This document shows positions 42,894-52,676 of a stretch of DNA of 64,000 nucleotides, piece after piece. Within the stretch, counting starts at the first letter, position 1; the number at the start of each line of letters is the position of its first letter. The notes below the pieces were generated by a model, which saw nothing but the letters and a program-made list of their open reading frames with translations, had not been told where the DNA came from and did no database searches. The position numbers were made by a program, and so were the translations under genes. The stretch spans positions 558,001 through 622,000 of the forward strand of contig NZ_JAJONA010000001.1 in assembly GCF_024699985.1 (NCBI RefSeq), read 5' to 3'. The stretch comes from Phenylobacterium sp. J367. Lineage in GTDB: Bacteria > Pseudomonadota > Alphaproteobacteria > Caulobacterales > Caulobacteraceae.

Positions 42894-44165
42894 CTAGCGG
42901 GCCAATGCCCGCCAGCCGATGTCGGTGCGGTGGAAGCCCTCGGGCCAGTCGATCCGGGCGACGGCGGCGTAGGCGCGCTCGCGGGCCTCGGCGAGGTCTG
43001 CGCCGGTGGCGCAGACGTTGAGGGCGCGGCCCGAGCCGGCGCGGATGGTCCCGTCGGGGTCCGTCGAGGTGCCGGCGTGGAAGACCTGGACGTGCGGGCC
43101 GAAGTCGGCGTCGGCGCCCCGGATCACGCTGCCGGCCTCGGCCTTGCCGGGATAGCCCCTGGTCGCCAGGACGACGCAGACGGCGGCCTCGTCGCGCCAG
43201 ACGGGATCAGGCAGGTCGGCGAGCGTCCCATTGGCGCAGGCGACGAGATAGGGGACGAGGTCGCTCTCCAGCCGGAGCATCAGGACCTGGCATTCCGGGT
43301 CGCCGAAGCGGGCGTTGAACTCCACCAGCTTCGGCCCGTCCCGGGTGGACATCAGCTCCACGAACAGCACGCCGCGGTAGGGGGCGCCGTCCTGGGCGAT
43401 GCCCTTGAAGGCGCGCTTCACCAGGCGCTCGTCGGTCTGGGCCACGAGGTCGAGGTCGAAGACGGGCGCCGGCGAATAGGTCCCCATGCCGCCGGTGTTG
43501 GGGCCCTCGTCGCCGTCGAAGGCGCGCTTGTGGTCCTGGGCCCAGCCGAACAGCTTCGAGGTCCTGCCGTCGCAGAGCGCGAAGAGCGAGCCGATCTCGC
43601 CCTCCAGGAACTCCTCCAGCACGATGATCTGGCCGGCCTCGCCGAAGCCGCCGGCGAAGGCGTCGTCGATGGCCGCTTCGGCCGCCGCGCGGTCCGGCGC
43701 GATGACCACGCCCTTGCCGGCCGCCAGGCCGTCGGCCTTGACCACATAGGGCGGGTCGAAGTCCGCGAGCGCGGCGTGGGCGGTCTCGCGGTCCTCGCAG
43801 ATCCGGTAGCGGCTGGTGGGCAGGTGGTGGCGCTCGGCGAAGGCCTTGGTGAAGGCCTTGGAGCTCTCCAGCCGGCCGGCGGCGGCGGTGGGGCCGAAGC
43901 AGGGGATGCCCGCGTCGGCCAGGGCGTCGGCGAGGCCGGCGGCGATGGCGACCTCGGGGCCGATCACCACCAGGTCGGCGACCATCTCGCGGGCGTGCTG
44001 GACCAGCCTGGCCACCTCGGTCGGCTTCCAGGGGGCGAGCTCGCAGATCTTCGCCATGCCGGGGTTGCCCGGCGAGGCCACCAGCCGGGTGACCAGAGGC
44101 GACTGCGCGATCTTCCAGGCCAGCGCGTGTTCGCGCCCGCCCGAGCCGACGAGGAGGATGTTCAT
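42894..44165 (-). CDS. purD: phosphoribosylamine-glycine ligase
   Basis: 423 residues, the normal GARS length. It makes glycinamide ribonucleotide in purine synthesis. N-domain MNILLVGSGGREHALAWKIA, ATP-grasp domain with YVVKADGLAAGKGVVIAPDR and LEEFLEGEIGSLFALCDG, NTGGMGTYSPAPVFD, FVELMSTRDGPKLVEFNARF-GDPE region with metal ligands, and a C-terminal domain ending DIGWRALAR. It follows phoB in the same orientation with 58 nt between. Confidence 0.95.
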   Translation of the reverse strand: MNILLVGSGGREHALAWKIAQSPLVTRLVASPGNPGMAKICELAPWKPTEVARLVQHAREMVADLVVIGPEVAIAAGLADALADAGIPCFGPTAAAGRLESSKAFTKAFAERHHLPTSRYRICEDRETAHAALADFDPPYVVKADGLAAGKGVVIAPDRAAAEAAIDDAFAGGFGEAGQIIVLEEFLEGEIGSLFALCDGRTSKLFGWAQDHKRAFDGDEGPNTGGMGTYSPAPVFDLDLVAQTDERLVKRAFKGIAQDGAPYRGVLFVELMSTRDGPKLVEFNARFGDPECQVLMLRLESDLVPYLVACANGTLADLPDPVWRDEAAVCVVLATRGYPGKAEAGSVIRGADADFGPHVQVFHAGTSTDPDGTIRAGSGRALNVCATGADLAEARERAYAAVARIDWPEGFHRTDIGWRALAR

Positions 44166-44223
44166 GAGCCGGCGCTTTCGCCCGCGCCGGCCCTTTGGTC
44201 AAGGACGAGCGATGGGAGCCGCG

Positions 44224-44914
44224 TCAGGCGTCCACGTCGAGGGCGTAGCCGGCGGAGCGGACAGTGCGGATCGGATCGCCGCCGTCGGACGCGTTCAGCG
44301 CCTTGCGCAGGCGGCCGATGTGCACGTCGACGGTGCGGGCCTCCACATAGACGTCCGAGCCCCAGACGGCGTCGAGGAGCTGTTCGCGGCTGAACACCCG
44401 GCCGGGGGTGCTGCATGAAGTAGTCGAGCAGGCGGAACTCGGTGGGGCCGAGGTGGACCTCGGAGCCCGAGCGCTTCACGCGGTGCGCCACGCGGTCGAT
44501 GACGATGTCGCCGCAGCGGACCCGGTCCTCGGCGAGGCCGGGGCGGAGGCGGCGGAGCACGGCGCGGATGCGGGCGGCGAACTCGGTCATCGAGAACGGC
44601 TTCACCACATAGTCGTCGGCGCCGGTGTCGAGGCCGCGGATCCGGTCGGTCTCCTCGCCGCGGGCGGTGAGCATGATGATCGGCACGTTGCGGGCCTCGG
44701 GCCGCTGGCGGATGCGGCGGCAGACTTCGATGCCGGAGACCTTCGGCAGCATCCAGTCGAGGACGATCAGGTCGGGCAGGCGTTCGTCCACGAGGAGCAG
44801 GGCCTCCTCGCCGTCGCCGGCCACGGCCACGTCGTAGCCTTCCTTCTCGAGGTTGTACTGCAGGAGCGTGGCCAGGCTGTCCTCGTCCTCGACCACCAGG
44901 ATGTGCGGCTGCAA
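44224..44914 (-). CDS. phoB: phosphate regulon response regulator PhoB, one frameshift
   Basis: After repair 229 residues. The receiver has [27 protein letters not shown] (phospho-Asp about 53), [10 protein letters not shown] and [12 protein letters not shown]. The C-terminal winged helix has [20 protein letters not shown], then [14 protein letters not shown] and [10 protein letters not shown]. An extra base in the five-G run at 44404-44408 breaks the frame at FMQHPGRVFSR. Start TTG at 44914 with GGAG upstream. It binds PHO boxes under phosphate limitation. Confidence 0.9.
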
Positions 44915-44927
44915 GTCAGGATCTCCG

Positions 44928-45620
44928 TCAGACGGTGAAGGCGTCGGTCTTGGGGCGCGCCTGGATCATCTCCTCGCCGGTGATCTCGTAGTGGACCATC
45001 TCGGCGATGTTGGTGGCGTGGTCCCCGATGCGCTCGAGGTTCTTGGCCACGAACAGCATGTGCGCGCAGGCGGTGATCGTCCGGGGGTCGGCCATCATGT
45101 AGGTGAGCAGTTCCCGGAACAGGCTGTTGTAGTGCTCGTCCACCTCGTCGTCCTGCGACCAGACGGTGAGCGCTCGCTCCACGTCCGAGCGGGTGTAGGC
45201 GTCGAGGACGATCTTCAGCCGGGTGAGCACCAGCTTGCCCAGCCGCTCCAGCGAGCGGGTCAGCGGCTGCATCGGCTCGGACTCGACGATCACCAGGGTG
45301 CGCTTGGCGATGTTCTTGGCGAGGTCGCCGGTGCGCTCGAGTTCGGCGGCGATCTTCATGGCGGCGACCGTGCGGCGCAGGTCGTTGGCCATGGGCTGGC
45401 GCAGCGCGATCAGCCGGATGGCGCGGCGCTCGATGTCGCGCTGCATGACGTCGAGCTGCTCGTCCCGCTCGACGAGGCCGGCGGCCAGCGCCTGCTCGCG
45501 CTTGCCCACGGCATGGATGGCGTCGGCCACCTGGGCCTCGGCCAGGCCGCCCATCCGCGCGCATTCGGCGGTGAGCGTGTTCAGCTCGTCCTCGAAGGAT
45601 TTGACGATGTGCTCGTTCAT
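44928..45620 (-). CDS. phoU: phosphate signalling regulator PhoU
   Basis: 230 residues, two PhoU helical bundles. Signatures: KSFEDELNTLTAECARMGGL, AIRLIALRQPMANDLRRTVA, ELERTGDLAKNIAKRTL and NLERIGDHATNIAEMVHY (metal-binding E(D)xxxD repeats). It relays the state of the PstSCAB transporter to PhoR and represses the regulon when phosphate is plentiful. It lies between pstB and phoB with 14-nt gaps. Confidence 0.95.
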   Translation of the reverse strand: MNEHIVKSFEDELNTLTAECARMGGLAEAQVADAIHAVGKREQALAAGLVERDEQLDVMQRDIERRAIRLIALRQPMANDLRRTVAAMKIAAELERTGDLAKNIAKRTLVIVESEPMQPLTRSLERLGKLVLTRLKIVLDAYTRSDVERALTVWSQDDEVDEHYNSLFRELLTYMMADPRTITACAHMLFVAKNLERIGDHATNIAEMVHYEITGEEMIQARPKTDAFTV

Positions 45621-45634
45621 GGCGGGCGCTTTCC

Positions 45635-46447
<813 letters not shown>

Positions 46448-46452
46448 TTCGC

Positions 46453-47754
46453 TCACCAGCGGCGTTCGAACCGGCGGCGCAACAGGATCGCCGCGAGGTT
46501 CATGAGGATCATGAAGACGAGCAGGACGAGGATCGCCGCGGCCGTCCGTTCGTGGAACGCGCGCTCGGACGCGTTTTCCCAAATAAAGATCTGCACCGGC
46601 AGGACCGTGGCGGATTCGGTGAAGCCGCCGGGCACGCCGGGCACGAAGGACACCATGCCGATCATCAGCAGCGGCGCGGTTTCGCCGAGCGCGTGGGCCA
46701 GGCTGAGGATCGCGCCGGTCATCACGCCGGGCATGGCCAGCGGCAGGACGTGGTGGAAGACCGTCTGGGTCCGGGACGCGCCCACCGCCAGAGCCGCTTC
46801 GCGGATCGACGGCGGCACCGCCTTCAGCGCCGCGCGGGTGGCGATGATCACCGTGGGCAGGCTCATCAGCGCCAGGACGAGGCCGCCGACGAGCGGCGAG
46901 GACCGGGGCACGGCCAGCCAGTTGATGAACACCGCCAGGCCCAGCAGGCCGTAGACGATGGAGGGCACGGCGGCCAGGTTGTTGATGTTGACCTCGATGA
47001 GGTCGGTCCAGCGGTTCTTCGGCGCGAACTCCTCGAGGTAGACCGCCGCCAGCATGCCGATCGGCACGGCCAGGCCCGCCGTCACGATGAGCATCAGGAA
47101 CGAGCCCACCACCGCGCCGAGCACCCCGGCCTGCTCCGGTTCGGTCGAATCCGACTTGGTGAAGAAGCTGGTGTTGAAGCCCGAGGAGATCAGGCCGTCG
47201 GCCTTCAGCCGGTCGAGCCAGGCCAGTTGCTGATCGTCGAGCTTGCGGTCGCTCTCGGGCGCGGCGCGATCGATCTGGCCCTTGAAGTACAGGCCGGCGT
47301 CGGCCCCGACCGGTCCGGTCACGCTGACCGTCTGGCCGATCTTCGCGGGGTCGGCGCGGACGATGTCCAGGACCTGGAAGCCCAGGTCGTTGGAGAGCAG
47401 TTCGCGGAGCTTGCCGGAGGTCCGGCCGAACTCGTCGTCGCGTTCGCCGAGCCTGGCCAGCACGGCCTCGGCGATGAGCTGGTCGTAGTTGGCCCCGGTG
47501 ATGTCGGCACGGTCGACCCGGGCGGGGTCCACATAGACCGGGACCGTGATCCGATAGTCCACGAAGGTCGAATAGCCCTGCAGGCCGATGCGGCCGAGCA
47601 GGATCGCCAGGAAGGAGAGCGCCACCAGGATGGCCGCGCGGCCATACCAGCGGAAGCGCCTTTCCTGGGCGCGGCGCCGCTTCAGCCGGGCGGCGATCGC
47701 GGCGTTGCGGTCAGCCTGACCGGCGGCGGGGGGAGAGAGGACCGCGTCAGTCAT
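46453..47754 (-). CDS. pstA: phosphate transport permease PstA
   Basis: 433 residues. The N-terminal DUF3333-type extension (about 35-200) includes one helix and a periplasmic part; such long PstA proteins are usual in alphaproteobacteria. The permease domain has five or six helices with the EAA loop [20 protein letters not shown] and [27 protein letters not shown]. It overlaps the pstC end by 8 nt. Confidence 0.95.
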   Translation of the reverse strand: MTDAVLSPPAAGQADRNAAIAARLKRRRAQERRFRWYGRAAILVALSFLAILLGRIGLQGYSTFVDYRITVPVYVDPARVDRADITGANYDQLIAEAVLARLGERDDEFGRTSGKLRELLSNDLGFQVLDIVRADPAKIGQTVSVTGPVGADAGLYFKGQIDRAAPESDRKLDDQQLAWLDRLKADGLISSGFNTSFFTKSDSTEPEQAGVLGAVVGSFLMLIVTAGLAVPIGMLAAVYLEEFAPKNRWTDLIEVNINNLAAVPSIVYGLLGLAVFINWLAVPRSSPLVGGLVLALMSLPTVIIATRAALKAVPPSIREAALAVGASRTQTVFHHVLPLAMPGVMTGAILSLAHALGETAPLLMIGMVSFVPGVPGGFTESATVLPVQIFIWENASERAFHERTAAAILVLLVFMILMNLAAILLRRRFERRW

Positions 47755-49181
47755 ACTGTTCCCGGTATTTCTGCACGATGCGCAGGGCGACGACGTTCAG
47801 CGCCAGGGTGATCGCGAAGAGGGCCAGCCCCAGTCCGAAGGCCGACAGCGTCTTGGGGCTGTCGAACTCCTGGTCGCCGGTGAGCAGGGTGACGATCTGC
47901 ACGGTGACGGTGGTGACCGTGTCGAGCGGGTTGAGGGTGGTCTTGGCCTGCAGGCCGGCCGCCATGGTGACGATCATGGTCTCGCCGACGGCGCGGGAAA
48001 CGGCCAGGAGGAGCGCGCCCATGATCCCCGGCAGGGCCGCGGGCAGGACCACCTTCTTCACGGTCTCCGACCGCGTCGCGCCCATGGCCAGGCTGCCGTC
48101 GCGGAGCGACTGGGGCACGGCGTTCAGGATGTCGTCGGAGAGCGAGGAGACGAAGGGGATCAGCATGATCCCCATGACCGCGCCGGCCACCAGCGCCATC
48201 TGGTTCTGGACCTGCATCAGATAGAGGCCAAGCCCGTCGAGCGGCCCGCCGACAAGCTCGGCGCCGACCGCGTTGAAGAAGCCGCGGAACAGCGGACCCA
48301 CCGTCAGGGCGGCGAAGAAGCCGTAGACCACGGTGGGCACCCCGGCGAGCACCTCGAGCAGCGGCTTCACCACCGCCCGGGTCCAGCCGCTGGCGTACTC
48401 CGACAGGTAGATGGCCGAGAACAGGCCCACCGGGGCGGCCACCGACATGGCGATCAGCATGATCAGGAAGGTGCCGGCGAACAGCGGCACGGCCCCGAAG
48501 GCGCCCTTGGCGGCGACCTGGTCGGCGCGGATGGCGATCTGCGGGTCCCAGGTGGTCCCGAACAGGAAGTCGAGCGGCGACACCGCCTGGAAGAACCGGA
48601 AGCTCTCGAAGGCCAGGGGAAGCGACGATGCCGACGGTGGTGAGCACGGCCAGGACCGAACAGACGAGCAGCAGGCCGGCGATCCAGGTCTCGACGCGGT
48701 TTCGGGCGCGGAACTCCGGTGTCAGCCGGCGCCAGGCCAGGACCGCGCCGCCCACGGCCAGAAGGACGGCTCCGCCCAGCGCGCCCAGCCGGAAGGCCTG
48801 GGCGAGCCTGAACGCCTGGCCGGCCTTGGCCTCAAGCGCGGCGATCTGGGCCGGATCGTAGATCGTCTCGCTGCGCGAGGCGCCTTGGGCCAGCGCCCGG
48901 GCGTCGTCGTAGAAGACCTGTTGCTGGGGCGCCGACATGCCGGCCACGGCGGCCGGGGTCTCGGCGCGCAGGACGGCGGTCTCGATGCGGCCCGAGAAGG
49001 CGACATAGAGCACCAGGAGGATCAGCGCCGGGACGCAGGCCCACAGCGCCACATAGGCCCCATGGTAGCCCGGACGCGAGTGGGTCGTCCCGGCGCCGGC
49101 GGCCGTGAGCCGTCGGCGGCCGACGACGTAGGTCCCGGCGGAGAAGAGAAGGAGCGCAGCGAGCGCCGCCCAGATGATCAT
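47747..49181 (-). CDS. pstC: phosphate transport permease PstC, one frameshift
   Basis: After repair about 478 residues, with an N-terminal extension like that of PstA. The permease part has FGTTWDPQIAIRADQ, LEVLAGVPTVVYGFFAALTV and the EAA loop LRDGSLAMGATRSETVKKVV, then SRAVGETMIVTMAAG. An extra base in GGGG at 48616-48619 breaks the frame (GIVAS to LAFESFRFFQAVSPLD). ATG at 49181 is chosen; a TTG at 49193 is possible. No pstS lies upstream, so the binding protein is encoded elsewhere. Confidence 0.93.
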
Positions 49182-49241
49182 ACGGGGTCCCAAGGTTTGC
49201 GGGACATCCTGCCCGCCGGACCTCGCCGCTATGCTACATTT

Positions 49242-50647
49242 CTATGACACTTTGGCGACAGCGGCCGGGGCGTCGGCCACCGCCTGTGGAAAATAGGCCG
49301 TGAAGGTCGTGCCTCGCCCCTCGCCGCTCTCCACCGAGAGGCCGCCGCGGTGGCGGTTGGCGATGTGCTTGACGATCGCCAGCCCGAGGCCCGTGCCGGA
49401 CCGCTCGCCGCTCTTCTGGCCCTCGACGCGGTAGAAACGCTCCGTCAGCCTGGGCAGGTTCTCGCGCGCCATCCCCGGGCCCTCGTCGCCGACGCTGATC
49501 GCGGTGTAGAGCCCCTGGGCCATGTCGGGCGTCAGCAGCGCCAGCCGGACGAGGTCCGGACGGCGCGGCCCGGCGGCGGCTTCCGGCGTCAGGTGCGTCT
49601 CGACGCCGATGGTCACGACGGCGCCCGCGGTCGAGTACTTCAGCGCATTGTCCACGAGGTTCTGGACCACCTGGATGAGCTGGTCGCGCTCGCCGATGAC
49701 CGGCGCGCCGCCCTGCGGAAGACGGGTGTCGAGGGTGACGCCGCGCTCGCGCGCCAGGGGGTGACCGCATCGACCACATCGAGGACAGCGGCGGCCAGGT
49801 CCACCCGCTCGGACGGGGCGATGTGCTCACTGAGTTCGATGCGCGACAGCGACAGCAGGTCGTCGATCAGCCGCCGCATGCGCTCGGCCTGGGCCTGCAT
49901 GATGCCGAGGAAGCGTTCGCGGGCCCCCATGTCGTCCTTGGCATGGCCGCGCAGGGTCTCGATGAAGCCGGAGAGCGAGGCGAGCGGCGTGCGGAGCTCG
50001 TGGCTGGCGTTGGCCAGGAAATCGACGCGCGTGCGCTCGACCCGGTGGAATTCGGTCTCGTCCCGGAACACCAGCAGGGCCAGCCGGCGGCCGTCGAGCG
50101 CCAGGCCCAGCGGCCGGGCATAGGCCCGGAGGATCCGTTCCTGGACCCCTGCGGTCTCGTAGACAGCCTCCGCGTCCAGGCCCTTGAACAGCGCCTCGTC
50201 GACGGCGTGGAGCACCTCGGGGTCGCGGATCGCGCTGACCAGCAGGCCTTCGCCGAGCTCGATGCGCAGGAGTTCGCGGGCCGCGGAGTTGGCGAAGATG
50301 TAGCGCCGGCTGGTCAGGTCGTCCGGCTCGGTCGCCGAGATCACGAGCACCGGGTCCGGGAGGGCGTTGATCAGGGTCGGATAGGGCGGCGCGTCGCTGG
50401 CCCGCTCGGCGGCCACGGCCAGGAAGGCCTCCTGCCGCTCCACCGACCGGCGGGATCCCAGCAGGGCGAGCGCGGTGGCCAGGAGGACGAAGGCCATGGC
50501 CGCGACGCCCTCGAACGGCGAGATCCGCCCGGCGAACGCGATCAGGCCGATCACCGCCACGCCGGCGGCCGCTGCGGTCAGCGCCGGGCCGGGGCCGCGC
50601 CGGGCGGCGCGGAGCGACATCGGCGCGATCGAAGGCAGCGACGGCAA
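49242..50647 (-). CDS. phoR: phosphate regulon sensor kinase PhoR, one frameshift
   Basis: After repair about 468 residues. Two N-terminal membrane helices, a PAS-like domain (about 85-200: INALPDPVLVISA, YIFANSAARELL), HisKA with DFLANASHELRTPLASLSGF (His about 215), and HATPase with VQNLVDNALKYS, DEGPGM and GTGLGLAIVKH. A missing base in GGGG(G) at 49757-49761 splits the gene before QLIQVVQNLVDN. The TTG start at 50647 is preferred because GGAGG lies 7 nt upstream. Confidence 0.92.
49244..49261 (-). promoter_or_regulatory. PHO box before pstC
   Basis: On the minus strand: CTGTCGC-CAAA-GTGTCAT, which matches the 7-4-7 PhoB direct repeat (CTGTCAT-N4-CTGTCAT) at 11 of 14 positions. It overlaps the end of phoR and lies 63 bp before the pstC ATG, followed by a TAGCAT -10-like element. 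Confidence 0.65.
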
Positions 50648-50688
50648 GGCGAATCCTCCGCGGGGAACTGTCCAGCATCAGCGCGCGT

Positions 50689-50706
50689 GTGTCACCGGCA
50701 TGACAC
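50689..50706 (-). promoter_or_regulatory. degenerate PHO box / inverted repeat before phoR
   Basis: On the minus strand: GTGTCAT-GCCG-GTGACAC. It matches the PHO direct repeat at 10 of 14 positions and is also an inverted repeat GTGTCA-N6-TGACAC. It lies 42 bp upstream of the phoR start, in the divergent gap with lovK. Confidence 0.45.
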
Positions 50707-50728
50707 CATGGGCGATTCAGGGGGCCCA

Positions 50729-50753
50729 GGAACCAACCTTAGCCATTGCCGTT
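50729..50753 (+). promoter_or_regulatory. EcfG/SigT-type general stress promoter for lovK
   Basis: GGAAC (50729-50733), 16 nt, CGTT (50750-50753) is an exact fit to the alphaproteobacterial general stress sigma factor consensus. The lovK ATG is at 50773, about 13 nt after the expected transcription start. Confidence 0.65.
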
Positions 50754-50772
50754 CCTGTCCTCCGGGACACCC

Positions 50773-51846
50773 ATGGATGATCTGAACGCCCCTTCCCCCG
50801 CCGGCCTCGCCTCGGACGCGCCGCTCGCCGAAGCGATGCGCGGCGCGCACCTGGCCCTCGTCCTCACCGACGCGCGCGCCGGAGACCATCCCATCGTCTT
50901 CGCCAACGACGCCTTCCTCAACCTCACGGGTTACCGCCGCGAAGAGGTGACCGGCCGCAATTGCCGGTTCCTGCAGGGCGATGGCACCGATCCCGAGACG
51001 GTGGCGCAGATCGGCGCGGCGGTTCGCGACGGCCGCGAGCTGCGCTGCGAGATCGTGAACTACCGCAAGGACGGCACGTCGTTCTGGAACCAGCTTTCGG
51101 TCGTCCCGGTGCGGACCGGGGCGGACAAGACCGCCTACTTCCTCGGCGCCATGCAGGACGTCACCGCGGCGCGCACCGCCCGGGACACGGAGCGGCACGA
51201 CCTTTTCGAGGACATCCACGTCCACGCCCGCGAGCTGGAGGCCGCGCTGGCCGAGAAGACCAGCCTGCTCCACGAGGTGGACCATCGGGTGAAGAACAAC
51301 CTGCAGCTCATCTCCTCCCTGCTGCTGATGCAGACCCGGCGCACCGCCGACGAGGGCACGCGGCGGGCGTTGCGGAGCATGCTGGAGCGGGTGGGGGCCA
51401 TCGCCACCGTCCACCGCCGGCTGTTCCAGGGCGGCGACGTGCAGCGCTTCGACGTGGCCGATTTCCTGCGCGACCTGGCCGCCGACCTCGCGGCCTCCGC
51501 GAAGCGCGACGACCTGCAGATCCGCCTGGAGCTGGAGCCCGTGGCCGTGGCCGCGGCGCAGGCGGCCCCCTTCGCCCTGGTGGCCAACGAGCTGCTGTCC
51601 AACGCCATTCGCCACGCCTATCCGGAGGGTCAGGCCGGCGCCATCACGGTGGCGGTGCGCCCGCGGGCCGACGAGTTCGACCTGGTGGTGGCCGACGCCG
51701 GCCAGGGCCTGCCCCCGGCCGAGGACCGCAACGGCTTCGGCCTGACCATCGTCAACCTGCTGACCCAGCAACTGAGGGCGCGGCTGTCGCTGGAGGACAT
51801 GCAACCCGGCCTCCGGGCGACCGTTACGCTTCCGATGTCCACATGA
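50773..51846 (+). CDS. lovK: blue-light photoreceptor histidine kinase (LOV-HisKA_2/HWE)
   Basis: 357 residues from the ATG at 50773. The LOV domain has FANDAFLNLTGYRREEVTGR and GRNCRFLQG; the Cys of NCRFLQ (about 64) forms the flavin adduct, and NYRKDGTSFWNQLSV continues the FMN pocket. A coiled J-helix region leads to HisKA_2 with LLHEVDHRVKNNLQLISSLL (His about 171), then ATPase motifs LVANELLSNAIRHAYPEG and DAGQGLP, NGFGLTIVN. Caulobacter LovK has the same layout. The stop overlaps the next start (ATGA). Confidence 0.92.
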   Translation: MDDLNAPSPAGLASDAPLAEAMRGAHLALVLTDARAGDHPIVFANDAFLNLTGYRREEVTGRNCRFLQGDGTDPETVAQIGAAVRDGRELRCEIVNYRKDGTSFWNQLSVVPVRTGADKTAYFLGAMQDVTAARTARDTERHDLFEDIHVHARELEAALAEKTSLLHEVDHRVKNNLQLISSLLLMQTRRTADEGTRRALRSMLERVGAIATVHRRLFQGGDVQRFDVADFLRDLAADLAASAKRDDLQIRLELEPVAVAAAQAAPFALVANELLSNAIRHAYPEGQAGAITVAVRPRADEFDLVVADAGQGLPPAEDRNGFGLTIVNLLTQQLRARLSLEDMQPGLRATVTLPMST

Positions 51847-52317
51847 AGCCGATGATCCCCGGAAATCCGCTCGACGTGCTGATCGTGGAGGACGAGGTCC
51901 TCCTGGCGGTCGAACTGCAGTTCATCGTCCGCGAGGTCGGCTGCCGGGACGTGGGGCTGGCGATGAGCTCCGACGAGGCGGTGGAGCTGGCCCGGAAGCT
52001 GACGCCCGACCTCGCCCTGGTGGACGTCCACCCTGCAGGACGGCCCGACCGGCGTGGACGCCGCGCGCCATATCGCCGAGAGCTGCGGCGCCGTGGTCCT
52101 CTTCATGACCGCCAACGTGCTGCGTCTGCCCGAGGATTTCGCGGGCGCGTGCGGCGTCGTCGGCAAGCCCTATTCGGAGCACGCGGTGAAGACCGCGCTG
52201 GCCTACCTGGAGGTCTGCCTGCGGGAAGGCCGCGCGCCCGGCCCGCCGCCGCTCGGCCTGCACCTTTCGCCCGACTACGTCCGCCGCTGGGGCGCCGACT
52301 ACGCGCTGTCGGCCTGA
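51843..52317 (+). CDS. lovR: single-domain response regulator LovR, one frameshift
   Basis: After repair about 157 residues, receiver only: LDVLIVEDEVLLAVELQFIV, LALVDVHLQDGPTGVD (phospho-Asp about 60), VVLFMTANVLRLPED (Thr) and VVGKPYSEHAVKTAL (Lys). An extra C in CCC at 52031-52033 breaks the frame. In Caulobacter LovR acts with LovK to tune the general stress pathway and cell adhesion. Its start overlaps the lovK stop by 4 nt. Confidence 0.86.
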
Positions 52318-52320
52318 CGG

Positions 52321-52587
52321 TTGGAGAATCTCGCCAACTTCGTGGGCACGGCGGCGGCCCTCTGCTCCATGCTCAGCTTCACGCCGCAGATCGTGAAGAT
52401 CTGGAAGGAGCGCGACGCCTCGTCGATCTCGATCCGCATGTTCCTGCTGACCGTCACCGGCTTCACGCTGTGGACGGCCTACGGCTTCCTGATCGGCAGT
52501 TGGCCGGTGGCGGGCTCCAACATCGTCTGCCTGATCCTGTCGGCCACCATCCTCGCCCTGAAGTGGAAGTTCAGCCGGCGCGGCTGA
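52321..52587 (+). CDS. SemiSWEET (PQ-loop/MtN3) sugar transporter
   Basis: 88 residues, three membrane helices. LCSMLSFTPQIVKIWKERDA carries the PQ motif, then FLLTVTGFTLWTAYGFLIGS and SNIVCLILSATILALKWKF. SemiSWEETs dimerise to move sugars. It begins with TTG 3 nt after lovR, so it is probably in the lovKR transcript. Confidence 0.85.
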   Translation: MENLANFVGTAAALCSMLSFTPQIVKIWKERDASSISIRMFLLTVTGFTLWTAYGFLIGSWPVAGSNIVCLILSATILALKWKFSRRG

Positions 52588-52676
52588 GGCTTCGCGCTCT
52601 AGCCACGACCGGCGCGGGGCCTTATCCCTCCCAGCCTTACGGCGCCCGCGCGGGCGCGTGGCGGGACGCGAGTGGC

